Shown here in pieces: positions 1 through 6,350 of a DNA stretch of 12,212 nt; the first letter of the stretch is position 1, and each line of letters starts with the position of its first letter. This stretch comes from Baffinella frigidus (taxonomy: Eukaryota; Cryptophyceae; Cryptomonadales; Baffinellaceae). Location: positions 269,217 to 281,428 of the forward strand of contig MU646412.1 of NCBI GenBank assembly GCA_026770585.1, in the 5' to 3' direction. The translations under genes and the position numbers were made by a program. The notes under the pieces were generated by a model that saw only the letters and a list, made by a program, of their open reading frames with translations, was not told the origin of the DNA and did not search any database.

Positions 1-105
1 TCCCTCTCCCTCATCACCAGCGCTTCAGCGTTGGACTTAGCAGCCTCCGATCCCGCCTCCGCCTCCGACGAGTGCTTCACCTGCACTTCCAGCTCCTGGT
101 TCTTC
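1..105 (-). CDS. Exon of unrecognised coiled-coil protein (open at left edge)
   Basis: Read on the minus strand, the segment starts just after an acceptor CTGCAG (111-106). Its first base G completes a lysine codon begun by AA at the end of the 632-705 exon. It then reads KNQELEVQVKHSSEAEAG and a further stretch ending near ALVMRER, with no stop before the window edge. Most codons end in G or C, and the charged Glu/Lys-rich composition is typical of coiled coils. A donor-like GTGATG lies near the edge, so the exon could end slightly inside the window. I do not recognise the protein. The strongest support is the phase match and shared composition with the neighbouring exon. Confidence 0.65.
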
Positions 106-111
106 CTGCAG

Positions 112-206
112 GGTTGCTTCAGGGGTCAGGGTTTATGGTTCAGGATGTGGGGTTAGGGGCTTCGGGTTCAGGATTTGGGGGTTAGGGTTGAGGGTTGAGG
201 AGCTCC
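112..206 (+). repeat. Degenerate telomere-like tract
   Basis: G-rich repeats of the form GGGTTTA, GGGTTCA and GGGTTGA, as in the larger tract at 4641-5585. It lies just upstream (minus strand) of the acceptor of the 1-105 exon, so its complementary C-rich strand would sit near the pyrimidine tract of that splice site. Too degenerate to be a functional telomere. Confidence 0.7.
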
Positions 207-273
207 CAGAAGAGCTCTCAGCAACAGACCCCCCGGGGAGGGTTCGCATGGGTAATTCACAAAATGCCGACGT

Positions 274-303
274 AGCCTCGGACGGGCGCTTCACCCACAC
301 TTC
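274..303 (-). pseudogene. Decayed duplicate of part of the 1-105 exon
   Basis: Minus-strand reading gives EVWVKRPSEA, against EVQVKHSSEA at 60-89, in the same frame and with offset 214 bp. The similarity fades after about 30 bp and no convincing splice sites bound it. It looks like a tandem copy left in the intron, either an old exon duplication or a by-product of local repeat expansion. Confidence 0.4.
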
Positions 304-304
304 T

Positions 305-390
305 CGGTGCGTAGTGAGTAAGTCCGGTGTGCAGCTCGCAAGTCCCACGGTGCGTAGTTAGTAAGTCCGGTGTGCAGCTCGCAAGTCCCA
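305..390 (+). repeat. 43-bp tandem duplication
   Basis: Two units, 305-347 and 348-390, each starting CGGTGCGTAGT and ending CGCAAGTCCCA. They differ at one position (GTGAG versus GTTAG), so the duplication is recent relative to the surrounding decayed repeats. Confidence 0.9.
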
Positions 391-407
391 GCTGCGTCGA
401 CGCAGCT
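390..407. repeat. 18-bp perfect palindrome
   Basis: AGCTGCGTCGACGCAGCT is its own reverse complement, with no loop. It directly abuts the 43-bp tandem pair. Confidence 0.85.
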
Positions 408-427
408 GGTCACGTTACCCCCGGTTT

Positions 428-620
428 AAGCGTGGTATCCGTAGGAACCCCCCTATGCCCCTACGGGTTGCCTACCGTAGGCCCCTACGGGTTGCCTACC
501 GTAGGCCCCTACGGGTTGCCTACCGTAGGCCCCTACGGGTTGCCTACCGTAGGGTCCCAGGTCTTATCGCTTAACGGTTATTCAGAAACCCCTTCCAAGT
601 CCGGCGTGTGGAGCGGATGG
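428..620 (+). repeat. Diverged direct repeat, copy 1 (partner 861-966)
   Basis: Shares with 861-966 the blocks TATCCGTAGGAACCCCCCTA, AGGTCTTATCGCTTAA (one change) and GGTTATTCAGAAA, in the same order. This copy holds the 24-bp array between them. A third partial copy of the first block lies at 1526-1568 and adds GTTGCCTACCGTAGGGTCC. Confidence 0.75.
457..552 (+). repeat. Four perfect copies of a 24-bp repeat
   Basis: Units at 457-480, 481-504, 505-528 and 529-552 are identical. Each contains CCTACGG and CCGTAGG as a 7-bp inverted repeat, so every unit can form a hairpin. A related copy of the surrounding sequence (861-966) lacks the tandem expansion. The array reads as PYGLPTVG repeats in one plus-strand frame, but this is not taken as coding. 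Confidence 0.9.
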
Positions 621-631
621 GGGGACGGTAC

Positions 632-705
632 TTCTCCGAGTCTTGAATGGTCTGCTTGGCCTTGGCAAGCTCGACCTCGTATGCGCGCTTCGACGCCAGT
701 GCAGC
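632..705 (-). CDS. Exon of unrecognised coiled-coil protein
   Basis: On the minus strand it follows GGGACGACAG (acceptor, AG at 707-706) and is followed by GTACCG (donor, 631-626). It is 74 bp: 24 codons plus AA. It reads AALASKRAYEVELAKAK and then QTIQDSEK when joined to the next exon. Most codons end in G or C, unlike the flanks. The Ala/Glu/Lys-rich pattern with spaced hydrophobics suggests an alpha-helical coiled coil. It starts in phase 0, matching the phase-0 ends of the upstream exon candidates. No family is recognised. A full-length search of the spliced peptide would decide. Confidence 0.65.
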
Positions 706-860
706 CTGTCGTCCCACCACCACATCCATCACGCAATTGGGACGTTCCACAAGCAGGGTCGGCGTTTCGTGGGACGTCTTACACACAAGGTACGCGTTTC
801 CGATCGCGATCGGCATCCAAACACCACGTCAGGAAACGCTTAACGTGTGTGTGGGACTTG

Positions 861-966
861 AAGCATGATATCCGTAGGAACCCCCCTATGCCCCTACGGG
901 TTTTAGGTCTTATCGCTTAAGGGTTATTCAGAAATCCCTTCGAAGTCTGCTGTGTGGAGTGGAACT
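861..966 (+). repeat. Diverged direct repeat, copy 2 (partner 428-620)
   Basis: Same block order as copy 1 but without the 24-bp tandem array, so it shows the unexpanded state. Similarity stops just after GTGTGGAG, close to where the donor of the 632-705 exon lies in copy 1. Only intron sequence appears to have been duplicated. Confidence 0.7.
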
Positions 967-1319
967 ACGCACCGTGTGCCCTCGAAGGGGACCGGGGCCC
1001 CATACGGACATCCTAAGACCGTCCTAGGGTAGCACTGGATACCGTCATACATTGCCACGCCAGATTGGAGGCGGGGGTTGAATTTTCTACAACACCACAG
1101 GATGTGTTCTTTGACTTTTGAAACCCACTGCCTTGAGGGGAAATTGACTTTTGGCAACCCCCTCCAAGAGTCTGGCGTGGTGCATCATGGACGAGCAGTT
1201 GGAGCGCCCCACACCGCGTGGTACGGGGGGTCCTGCGAAACATGAGGTGCTAGGAGCCCACGGCCGACCGCAGGCAATACCGTAGGCCTAACTACCCGGT
1301 CGGGTACACGCGATTTAAG
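967..1319. other. Non-coding stretch, no recognised gene
   Basis: Mixed-composition sequence with two TTGACTTTTG-type motifs (near 1112 and 1143) that recur elsewhere in the window. A short plus-strand ATG frame from 1187 starts MDEQLERPTPRGTG and stops after about 32 codons. It has no supporting splice signals or homology that I can see. Confidence 0.4.
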
Positions 1320-1472
1320 CCGGCCAGGTATTTAAATCAAATGCTCGGGAGTTCCCCGAATGTACGAAAATTACTACACATGACCTTTTGGACACGACTC
1401 TTTTGTCGCGTGTGTAGTAATTTTCGTTGTATGGGGAACTCCGCCGAGCATTTAAATTAAATACCTGACCGG
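1320..1472. mobile_element. MITE-like inverted-repeat element, 153 bp
   Basis: Imperfect arms of about 60 bp. The left starts CCGGCCAGGTATTTAAAT, and the right, reverse-complemented, starts CCGGTCAGGTATTTAA. Both continue through AATGCTCGG and AGTTCCCC to the shared core CGAAAATTACTACACA (1367-1380 and its complement 1411-1424). The loop is about 30 bp. No ORF. On its right lies ATTCGACGCGAGTGCAGCCTG, a near match to the acceptor end of the 632-705 exon. Confidence 0.85.
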
Positions 1473-1477
1473 ATGAG

Positions 1478-1515
1478 ATTCGACGCGAGTGCAGCCTGCC
1501 GTCCCACACACAAAG
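1478..1515 (-). pseudogene. Partial copy of acceptor and start of the 632-705 exon
   Basis: The minus strand reads TGTGGGACGGCAG, then GCTGCACTCGCGTCGAAT, nearly the same as the acceptor and first codons (AALAS) of the 632-705 exon. After about 20 bp it runs into the 1320-1472 hairpin element. It may be an exon copy cut off by that insertion. Further acceptor-like copies lie near 1734-1755 and 1880-1893. Confidence 0.45.
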
Positions 1516-1662
1516 TAATTTTATCCGTAGGAACCCCCCTCTACCCCTACGGGTTGCCTACCGTAGGGTCCGTGTGGGCCGTGTGTGTGGGCCGTCCCAC
1601 ACACAAGTGTGGGCCGTCTCACACATAAGTTGAGCGTTTTCGTCCAACACCACGTCAATGCC

Positions 1663-1730
1663 ATTTAGCAGCCACCGGGGGATTCACGGAAACAGTCCAT
1701 CTAAACGATTTGTACTAGAATCTTATCCAC
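1663..1730 (-). mobile_element. Half copy of the 3814-3960 element
   Basis: TTTAGCAGCCACCGGGGG followed by blocks like CAGTCCATCTAAAC and ATTTGTACT matches the reverse complement of the right half of the 3814-3960 hairpin element, with scattered differences. The other half is missing, so this is a truncated copy in the opposite orientation. Confidence 0.65.
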
Positions 1731-1892
1731 AGCGCAGTCTGCCGTCCCACACACAAATTGAGCGTTTCCGGTCGCAGGCTAAGTTTTTTGGCGGTTAGGT
1801 CCTGGTTGTAAAAGGCTGTCACTGAAGAATACATGGTGGCCATGTTGGTTTCGATCCGTAATAAACGCACGTTTCTCTCGCCTGCCGTCCCA

Positions 1893-2104
1893 CCACTCGA
1901 GAATGCTAGAGGGGCCTATTTAAAACCGAACATATAAAGTCTTTACTACACAAATGCTCTAATCTGTACCAGGGTGAGATTAAAGTAACCTCGCGCCTGG
2001 CATAAATTCTGCCAGGCACGAGGTTACTTTACCTCATCCTGGTACAAATATTTACAACTTTTTCCCCCCACATATAAATAGGCCCCTCTAGCGTTCTCGT
2101 GTGG
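1893..2104. mobile_element. MITE-like element with a second hairpin nested inside
   Basis: The outer arms are about 30 bp: CCACTCGAGAATGCTAGAGG on the left, and CCACACGAGAACGCTAGAGG as the complement of the right; both continue GGCCTATTTA. An inner inverted repeat, 1965-2046, begins TGTACCAGG and ends CCTGGTACA. Its stem passes through TAAAGTAACCTCG to a short loop near TAAATTC. The outer end resembles those of 2194-2405 and 3579-3795 (CCACTCG, then CTAG). The remnant TTTACTACACAAAT at 1942 resembles the core motif of the other elements. Confidence 0.85.
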
Positions 2105-2193
2105 AACAACACGTCAATGATGCAACTTATTGGATACCCATCAAATCGCGGAATCCTGGGTGTTACAGATTGACGAGTTCATCACTTGCAATC

Positions 2194-2405
2194 GCCCACT
2201 CGAGGCTAGGAATGGGACTATTTTAAAACATGGATTCGTTTACAAGTGAAGAGGAAAAAAGGTGTAGTAATTTTCACACAAATGGGGGCGTTTGGTCACG
2301 TCGCGGGCGGAATTCCGCCCGCAACGTTACCACGCCTGCCCGTGACTGGTACTAAATTTAACAACCCCGCATTTAAAATAGTCCCATTTCTAGCCTCGAG
2401 TGGGC
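2194..2405 (+). mobile_element. MITE-like element, CCACTCGAG family
   Basis: The terminal arms GCCCACTCGAGGCTAG and complement match for about 35 bp, into TGGGACTATTTTAAA. The body holds one copy of GTGTAGTAATTTT (2262-2274) and a central hairpin around GGGCGGAATTCCGCCC. The block CAAATGGGGGCGTTTGGTCACGT appears reverse-complemented in 3579-3795, so the two are copies of one family in opposite orientation. No coding capacity. Confidence 0.85.
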
Positions 2406-2542
2406 AGACCACGCCAGATCACACCTGAGAATTAATTCGCCTAAACTGCATTCTCCAGATTTCCCCCCACTGAGTTGTATCAGCAACACGCCAAAAGTGA
2501 AATAGCCCGCCACCGCAACAATCAACCAGGGGGGTCATGTGA

Positions 2543-2565
2543 ACATACCTTACCGCCAGGTATGT
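2543..2565. repeat. Small hairpin
   Basis: ACATACCT and AGGTATGT form an 8-bp perfect stem around a 7-base loop. Function unknown; it could be a remnant of an inverted-repeat element. Confidence 0.5.
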
Positions 2566-2693
2566 CCCTGAAAAGAGAGGCGGTGTCTTACCACTATGCA
2601 CGTTCGCAACAAGAGGGGCAGCGTAGAGCGATTTTCGCACGAGTAGGTCACGGACACAATCAACCCATCCCCAAGGTTAAAAGTGCAGTACCA

Positions 2694-2785
2694 GCACCGT
2701 CTATCATAGATAGGCCACACCCACAAGAATTTGCTAGCCACCTCCTACCGTAGGGCGACCCGTAGGTCATACAATTCGCACCGTC
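2694..2785. mobile_element. 76-bp insertion flanked by 8-bp direct repeats
   Basis: The sequence around 2658-2800 is a diverged copy of 3115-3175 (CAACCCATCCCCAA, GCAGTACCAGCACCGT, TTGGCATC). Here, however, 2702-2777 is extra and is bounded by GCACCGTC on both sides (2694-2701 and 2778-2785). The other copy has a single GCACCGTT and looks like the empty site. An 8-bp duplication is what hAT-type transposases leave, but no clear terminal inverted repeat is visible. The insert contains CTACCGTAGGG and CCCGTAGG, the hairpin motif common in this window. Confidence 0.6.
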
Positions 2786-2851
2786 AACTGTTGGCATCGG
2801 TCGCGAAAGGAGGTGGGGCTCAACTTGAGACAGATGCAGATCTAATCGCGG

Positions 2852-2974
2852 CGAGTATTTATGATAAATACGCCACGGCAACGAAATTTACTACACACAT
2901 GGTTCATACTAGTAATTATAAAAGAATTTGTGTAGTAAATTTCATTGCCGCTTCGTGTGTATCATACATACTCG
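2852..2974. mobile_element. MITE-like inverted-repeat element, about 123 bp
   Basis: Left arm CGAGTATTTATGATAAATAC, then GGCAACGAAATTTACTACACA. The complement of the right arm is CGAGTATGTATGATACACAC, then GGCAATGAAATTTACTACAC. The loop is AT-rich (2898-2928). The core motif is a variant (AAATTTACTACACA) of that in other elements. The right flank CCGGATGAGA is also found beside the 1320-1472 element. Confidence 0.85.
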
Positions 2975-3035
2975 TCCGGATGAGAGCTGGAAGACGCTGG
3001 AGTTCGCAGGGCGGCTACCAGCGGAAAATACAGAG

Positions 3036-3307
3036 CCTCACAACCTGAACCGCAACCAGGTTGAATCATAGCCTGAAGGGGAACACAAGGTGGGGACACA
3101 CTCAACCCATCCCCAACATTCAACCCATCCCCAAAGTTAACAGTGCAGTACCAGCACCGTTAACTTTTGGCATCTGGCGCGAATCGAGGTGAGGTTCATA
3201 ACCTGGTGATGCTGTAACTCAAACGAAAGGGGCTCGCAACCTGCTTGAAGGCAAACCAGGAATAATCATAGCCTGAAGTGGAGCACGAGGTGGGGCTCGC
3301 AACCTGG
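3036..3307 (-). repeat. Diverged tandem units beginning at a splice-donor-like CAG|GTT
   Basis: On the minus strand, CAGGTTGCGAGCCCCACCTCG (starting at the donor of the 3304-3354 exon), CAGGTTGCGAGCCCCTTTCG and CAGGTTATGAACCTCACCTCG follow one another about 60-75 bp apart. A further block around 3047-3106 repeats CACCTTGTGTTCCCCTTCAGG, with TTCAGGCTATGATT also present at 3256-3275. These units form the start of the putative intron, so the donor sequence itself has been copied into it. Confidence 0.65.
3115..3180 (+). repeat. Empty-site partner of the 2694-2785 insertion
   Basis: CAACCCATCCCCAA occurs here, followed by GTTAACAGTGCAGTACCAGC, ACCGTTAACTTTTGGCATC. It parallels 2658-2800 but lacks the 76-bp insert. 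CAACCCATCCCCAA also occurs in a short tandem pair here (3106-3134). Confidence 0.7.
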
Positions 3308-3354
3308 TGCTCGCTGGTCATCTTCTCGAGCGCCCCCTTGATCACGTCCCGGTC
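3304..3354 (-). CDS. Micro-exon of unrecognised coiled-coil protein
   Basis: On the minus strand, ATCTGGCAG precedes and GTTGCGAGCC follows a 51-bp segment of 17 codons reading DRDVIKGALEKMTSEHQ. All 17 codons end in G or C, in sharp contrast to the AT-richer flanks. It starts and ends in phase 0, compatible with the 5312-5356 and 632-705 candidates. The amphipathic charged peptide suits a coiled coil. The open frame extends past the ends, so the boundaries rest on splice-site logic alone. Confidence 0.55.
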
Positions 3355-3355
3355 C

Positions 3356-3400
3356 TGCCAGATTTCGGATTTGGTTTGATTTGAGCCAGATTTCGGATCC
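3356..3400 (+). repeat. 27-bp direct repeat beside a micro-exon acceptor
   Basis: GCCAGATTTCGGAT occurs twice, 27 bp apart, and TTTGGTTTGATTTGAG lies between. The latter recurs near 3536-3552. On the minus strand the pair forms the sequence just before the acceptor of the 3304-3354 exon. Confidence 0.7.
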
Positions 3401-3406
3401 ACTCGG

Positions 3407-3540
3407 TGGGCTACGAGGGTTTCGTTGACCCCGGGTTCCGGGGTGTTACGTAATCAATGTGCATCAGAAAAATCCTCAAGTCAATTATCTTCAGGTAAGG
3501 TGACTTTCGATGAAAGGTTCGTAGTCCACCGTGTGGTTGG
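3407..3540 (+). repeat. Dispersed direct repeat, copy 1 (partner 11489-11626)
   Basis: Shares GGGTTTCG, GGGGTGT(T/C)ACGT, TCAAGTCAATTATCT, TGACTTT and AGTCCACCGTGTGG with 11489-11626 in the same order and at similar spacing. No inverted repeats frame it. CAAAGTCAATTATTTGTGGGC near 4397 is a short third relative. Confidence 0.7.
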
Positions 3541-3578
3541 TTTGATTTGAGTTGATCAGGAGGAGGTCACGTCGCGGT

Positions 3579-3795
3579 CCGCCACTCGCGGCTAGAAAGG
3601 GGACCATTTTAAATGTGGGGTTGTACAATTTAGTACCAGTCACGGGCAGGCGTGGTCACGTATCGGGCGGTATAACGCCCGATACGTGACCAAACGCCCC
3701 CATTTGTGTGAAAATTACTACACCTCTCTTTTTGTTCTTCACTTGTAAGCGAATCCCTGTTTTAAAATAGTCACACTTCTAGCCTCGAGTGGCGG
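3579..3795 (-). mobile_element. MITE-like element, CCACTCGAG family, reverse orientation
   Basis: The ends CCGCCACTCGCGGCTAG and complement CCGCCACTCGAGGCTAG frame an inverted copy of the 2194-2405 element. It has a near-perfect central hairpin, TGGTCACGTATCGGGCG, around TATA (3651-3693). It carries one AAAATTACTACAC (3711-3723), then TTCTTCACTTGTAA as in the other copy. Confidence 0.85.
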
Positions 3796-3813
3796 CCGGG
3801 AAAAGCTCTCAGC

Positions 3814-3960
3814 GGACCACTTAGCAGCGGCCGAGGTCCTTCCCGCCTTAAAATCAAGGCGAAATTCCGGTTGGAATCCAGGCCAATGGATAAGAGATTC
3901 CAGTACAAATAGTTTAGATGGACTGTATCCGTGAAGCCCCCGGTGGCTGCTAAGTGGTCC
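3814..3960. mobile_element. MITE-like element with GGACCACTTAGCAGC ends
   Basis: A 15-bp perfect terminal inverted repeat: GGACCACTTAGCAGC on the left and GCTGCTAAGTGGTCC on the right, 147 bp overall. The body is AT-richer with no ORF. A truncated reverse copy lies at 1663-1730. It starts only 18 bp after the 3579-3795 element ends. Confidence 0.75.
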
Positions 3961-4640
3961 ACGCCAGGGCACACGTGGGAATTTCGGGGCAAATTTCCTC
4001 ACCGAAAACCCAGCTCTGCCTCACTCGGGTTGACCGGTTAACCGGCTGGGCTAATCTCAATTTGACAGCTCGGGTGTGCGGGACAAATTCGCCAACTTTG
4101 GAGCGGGGAAGAGCCCGGGCTCACCACATTAATGAGCCTAAGTAGACTGAGACTGAGCTAGCAATCTTCGTATGCGTTGTATACTGGGTGATATACGACT
4201 CTGGGTAGGTGACTCTCTAGAGCATCTATCTGCTCTCGCGAATCGCCTCCCAGAGACCGGGGAAACATCCTCACCGGAAATCACCTCGGATCCACGCCAG
4301 GTCACAAATCGGAATTTAAGGTTAAGGCTCCTACGGGGGAGGACTAGTTGCGTTATCCTGGCAACCGGAAAGCAATCCTGGCGGTTACTTTTCCGTCAAA
4401 GTCAATTATTTGTGGGCATTTCCGGCAACTTTTGCGGATTTCAAGGGAAAATAATAGATGGACGCAGGGCGTAAAATGACATGTAGCTCTCCCGCGTAGT
4501 CCCTCCTGTTCATTCTTTTCCTGGTACACATGAAACATTATCGCGCATTGCAAAATGGCCCAATTGCCGACTTTTGGCGTGATTCCTGGGAAAGAATCTC
4601 AGAGTCAACTTTAGGCAAACTCCAACCTGTGATACAAGGA
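3961..4640. other. Low-information intronic or intergenic stretch
   Basis: No convincing exon or large repeat. It holds ACGCCAGGNCACA motifs (3960, 4292), the 12-bp palindrome CCGGTTAACCGG (4034-4045), GTCAATTATTTGTGGGC (4402) and a GACTTTTGGCG motif (4569). A plus-strand frame at 4172-4474 is open for 100 codons but shows no GC3 bias or recognisable domain. Confidence 0.5.
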
Positions 4641-5585
4641 ATTTAAGGGTGTAGGGCTCAGACCAACACTGTAGTAAGGGTGCAGGGTTCAGGTTTTAGG
4701 GTTTAAGGTGTAGGGCTCAGACCAACACTGTAGTACGGGTTCAGGGTTCAGGCTTTACAGTTCAAGGTTCAGGGCTCAAACCAACAGTGGAGTAAGGGTG
4801 AGGGTTCAGGGGTGAGGGGTTATGGTGTAGGGTTCAGACCAACACTGCAGTAGGGGTTAGGGTTCAGGGTTTAGGGTATAGGGTGTTAAGGTTCAGACCA
4901 ACACTGTAGTAAGGGTTAGGGTTTAGGTTTTCGGTTTCAGGGTTTAGGGCTTAGGGTTTCGGGTTTCGGGTTTAGGGTTTAGGGTTTAGGGTTCAGGGTT
5001 CAGGGTTTAGGGTTCAGGGTTCAGGGTTCAGGGTTTCGGGTTTCGGGTTGAGGGCTCAGACCAACACAGCGTTGACGATGTCGTCAAGGTTGGGGTTCAG
5101 GGTTTAGGGGTGAAGGTTTAGGGTTCAGACCAACATATCGGGGGGTGAGGGGTGAGGGGTTAGGGTTTAGGGTTTAGGGATTAGGGTTTAGGGATTAGGA
5201 GTGAGGGGTTGGAGTGTAGAGCTCAGACCAACACAGCGTTGACGATGTAGTAAAGGTTGGGGTTCAGGGTTTAGGGATTAGGAGTGAGGGGTTGGAGTGT
5301 AGGGCTCAGACCAACACAGCGTTGACGATGTCTTTCTTGAGCGTGACAATTCGCTCCTGTTTTCGCGGGTTTCGGGTTTCGGGTGTGGGGTTTGGGGTTT
5401 GGGGTGTGGGGGTTGGGGTTTGGGGTTTGGGGTTTGGGGTTTGGATTTGAGGTTTGGGGTTTAGGGTTTAGGGTTTAGGGTTTATAAAGAGTTTAGGATT
5501 CAGGGTTTAGGGTTTAGGGTTTAGGGTCCAGGGTTCAGGGTTTACAAAGATTTTAGGATTCAGAGTTTGGGGCTTAGGGTTTTAG
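4641..5585 (+). repeat. Interstitial TTTAGGG-type telomere-like tract with higher-order repeats
   Basis: Nearly 950 bp of GGGTTTA, GGGTTCA, GGGTTTC and GGGTTTG units, with short exact TTTAGGG runs (e.g. 4978-4995, 5460-5482, 5506-5525). Superimposed is CAGACCAACAC or a variant at 4659, 4718, 4777, 4835 and 4894 (about 59 bp apart), then 5057, 5126, 5224 and 5307. The longest of these end in AGCGTTGACGATGT, the complement of the 3' end of the 5312-5356 exon. It is degenerate, so old or never terminal. It suggests a subtelomeric origin or telomere-repeat capture at a break. Confidence 0.85.
5312..5356 (-). CDS. Micro-exon candidate of coiled-coil protein
   Basis: On the minus strand, CGCGAAAACAG precedes and GTCTGAGCCC follows 45 bp of 15 codons reading ERIVTLKKDIVNAVL. 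The phase is 0 at both ends, matching 3304-3354 downstream. The hydrophobic spacing (I/V, L, I/V, V, L) fits an amphipathic helix. The last 19-20 bases and the donor recur in the telomere-like tract on the downstream side, so this could instead be one more repeat unit. Its unique 5' half and splice sites favour an exon. Confidence 0.45.
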
Positions 5586-5702
5586 CACGTCTGGTGGCTG
5601 AACCGGGCGGCCCTTTTTTCACCAGGACCACGCTCGACTACGCTAGACCTGAGAGGAGTCGGTTGCAAATGTCAAATTACCCTGACCGCAACGTCAACTT
5701 TT

Positions 5703-5734
5703 GGCGGAATCCCCCCTTTGGGGGGGATTCTGCC
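5703..5734. repeat. GC-rich hairpin
   Basis: GGCGGAATCCCCCC pairs with GGGGGGATTCTGCC around a short loop, with one mismatch. CGTCAACTTTTGG to the left is a motif repeated across the window (near 2785, 3161 and 4569). Confidence 0.7.
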
Positions 5735-5803
5735 CTTACGTTAACTTTTGATTGACCACCATCACGTCTAAAGTGGATCCCCGCAGGGTTGGTATCAATA
5801 CCA

Positions 5804-5944
5804 CCACCAACCCTCACGGAAGGACCAAACCGTCGATTTTGAAATCTCGAATTTACCTGGCCAGACCCCCTTTTTCGGGGGGTCTGCCCGGGTAAATCTT
5901 GGATTTTAAAATCGACGATTTGGTCCTCCCGTGAGGGTTGGTGG
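5804..5944. mobile_element. MITE-like inverted-repeat element, 141 bp
   Basis: Long near-complete hairpin. CCACCAACCCTCACGG is matched by the complement of CCGTGAGGGTTGGTGG. It continues through GGACCAAA(C/T)CGTCGATTTT and TTTACC to a small loop at about 5868-5877 (CCCCCTTTTTCGGGGGG). Each arm is about 65 bp with few differences. No ORF and no clear target-site duplication. Confidence 0.85.
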
Positions 5945-6350
5945 CAGGAAAGGCTCGAATTGGTCGATAATGTTCCTATGGGACTTTGTGAGAGGGTGCG
6001 GCTGCGCCCCTGCTCGCGGCGTTTGTGTGAGGGCGCACAGGGTTCACGCGGCGCAGCACAGCTTGGAATCCTGAGTGCTGGGCGCTGAGCACGCTGAGGC
6101 GGAGACGTGGAGCGGGACTAGGTAGGGGGGGGCGAGGAGGGGGGATGTGGTAGCAGGTGGGGTTGTGCCGGAAGGTGCGGGTCGATTTGAGAAGGCATGC
6201 TGAGAAATCAGAGCCAGACGCTGGCAGAGAGTGTGGATTTTGGCATGCATGCACCGTGCTGGTGTCTCGGGACGTCGTCTGCTTCGCTTCCGTGGGGTCG
6301 AAAGGTTGGTGTTTTGGGGTTTCGGTTTTCGTGAATTCGTTGGGAACGGA
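5945..6350. other. GC-rich stretch without an assigned gene
   Basis: The plus strand is strongly G-rich around 6115-6150. On the minus strand a frame near 6000-6110 reads SAQHSGFQAVLRRVNPV and ends in a stop at about 5976. It is GC3-rich and preceded by CGCCTCAG, so it may hide another exon of the minus-strand gene. Evidence is too weak for a firm call. Confidence 0.3.

Larger units (their letters stand above)
106..631 (-). other. GT-AG intron between two coiled-coil exons
   Basis: On the minus strand it begins GTACCGTCC at 631 and ends CCCTGCAG at 106, 526 bp in all. It joins a phase-2 exon end (GAG AA) to a G. It contains degenerate telomere-like DNA (112-206), a decayed copy of part of the downstream exon (274-303), a 43-bp tandem pair (305-390), an 18-bp palindrome (390-407) and four copies of a 24-bp repeat (457-552). 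Apart from these I see nothing coding in it. The splice sites are inferred from sequence only. Confidence 0.55.

Noticed and set aside
457-552. Possible CRISPR-like array
   Set aside because: The four units are contiguous with no spacers, and the window is eukaryotic.
327-920. 197-codon plus-strand ORF with PYGLPTVG repeats
   Set aside because: The repeats come from the 24-bp DNA array, the rest has no domain or codon bias, and it overlaps a better supported minus-strand exon.
1187-1284. Short plus-strand frame MDEQLERPTPRG
   Set aside because: About 32 codons with no splice signals, homology or neighbouring exon to support it.
4172-4474. 100-codon plus-strand ORF
   Set aside because: No codon bias like the supported exons and no recognisable motif.
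4641-5585. A true chromosome end
   Set aside because: The units are highly degenerate, interspersed with a 59-bp repeat, and flanked on both sides by complex sequence.
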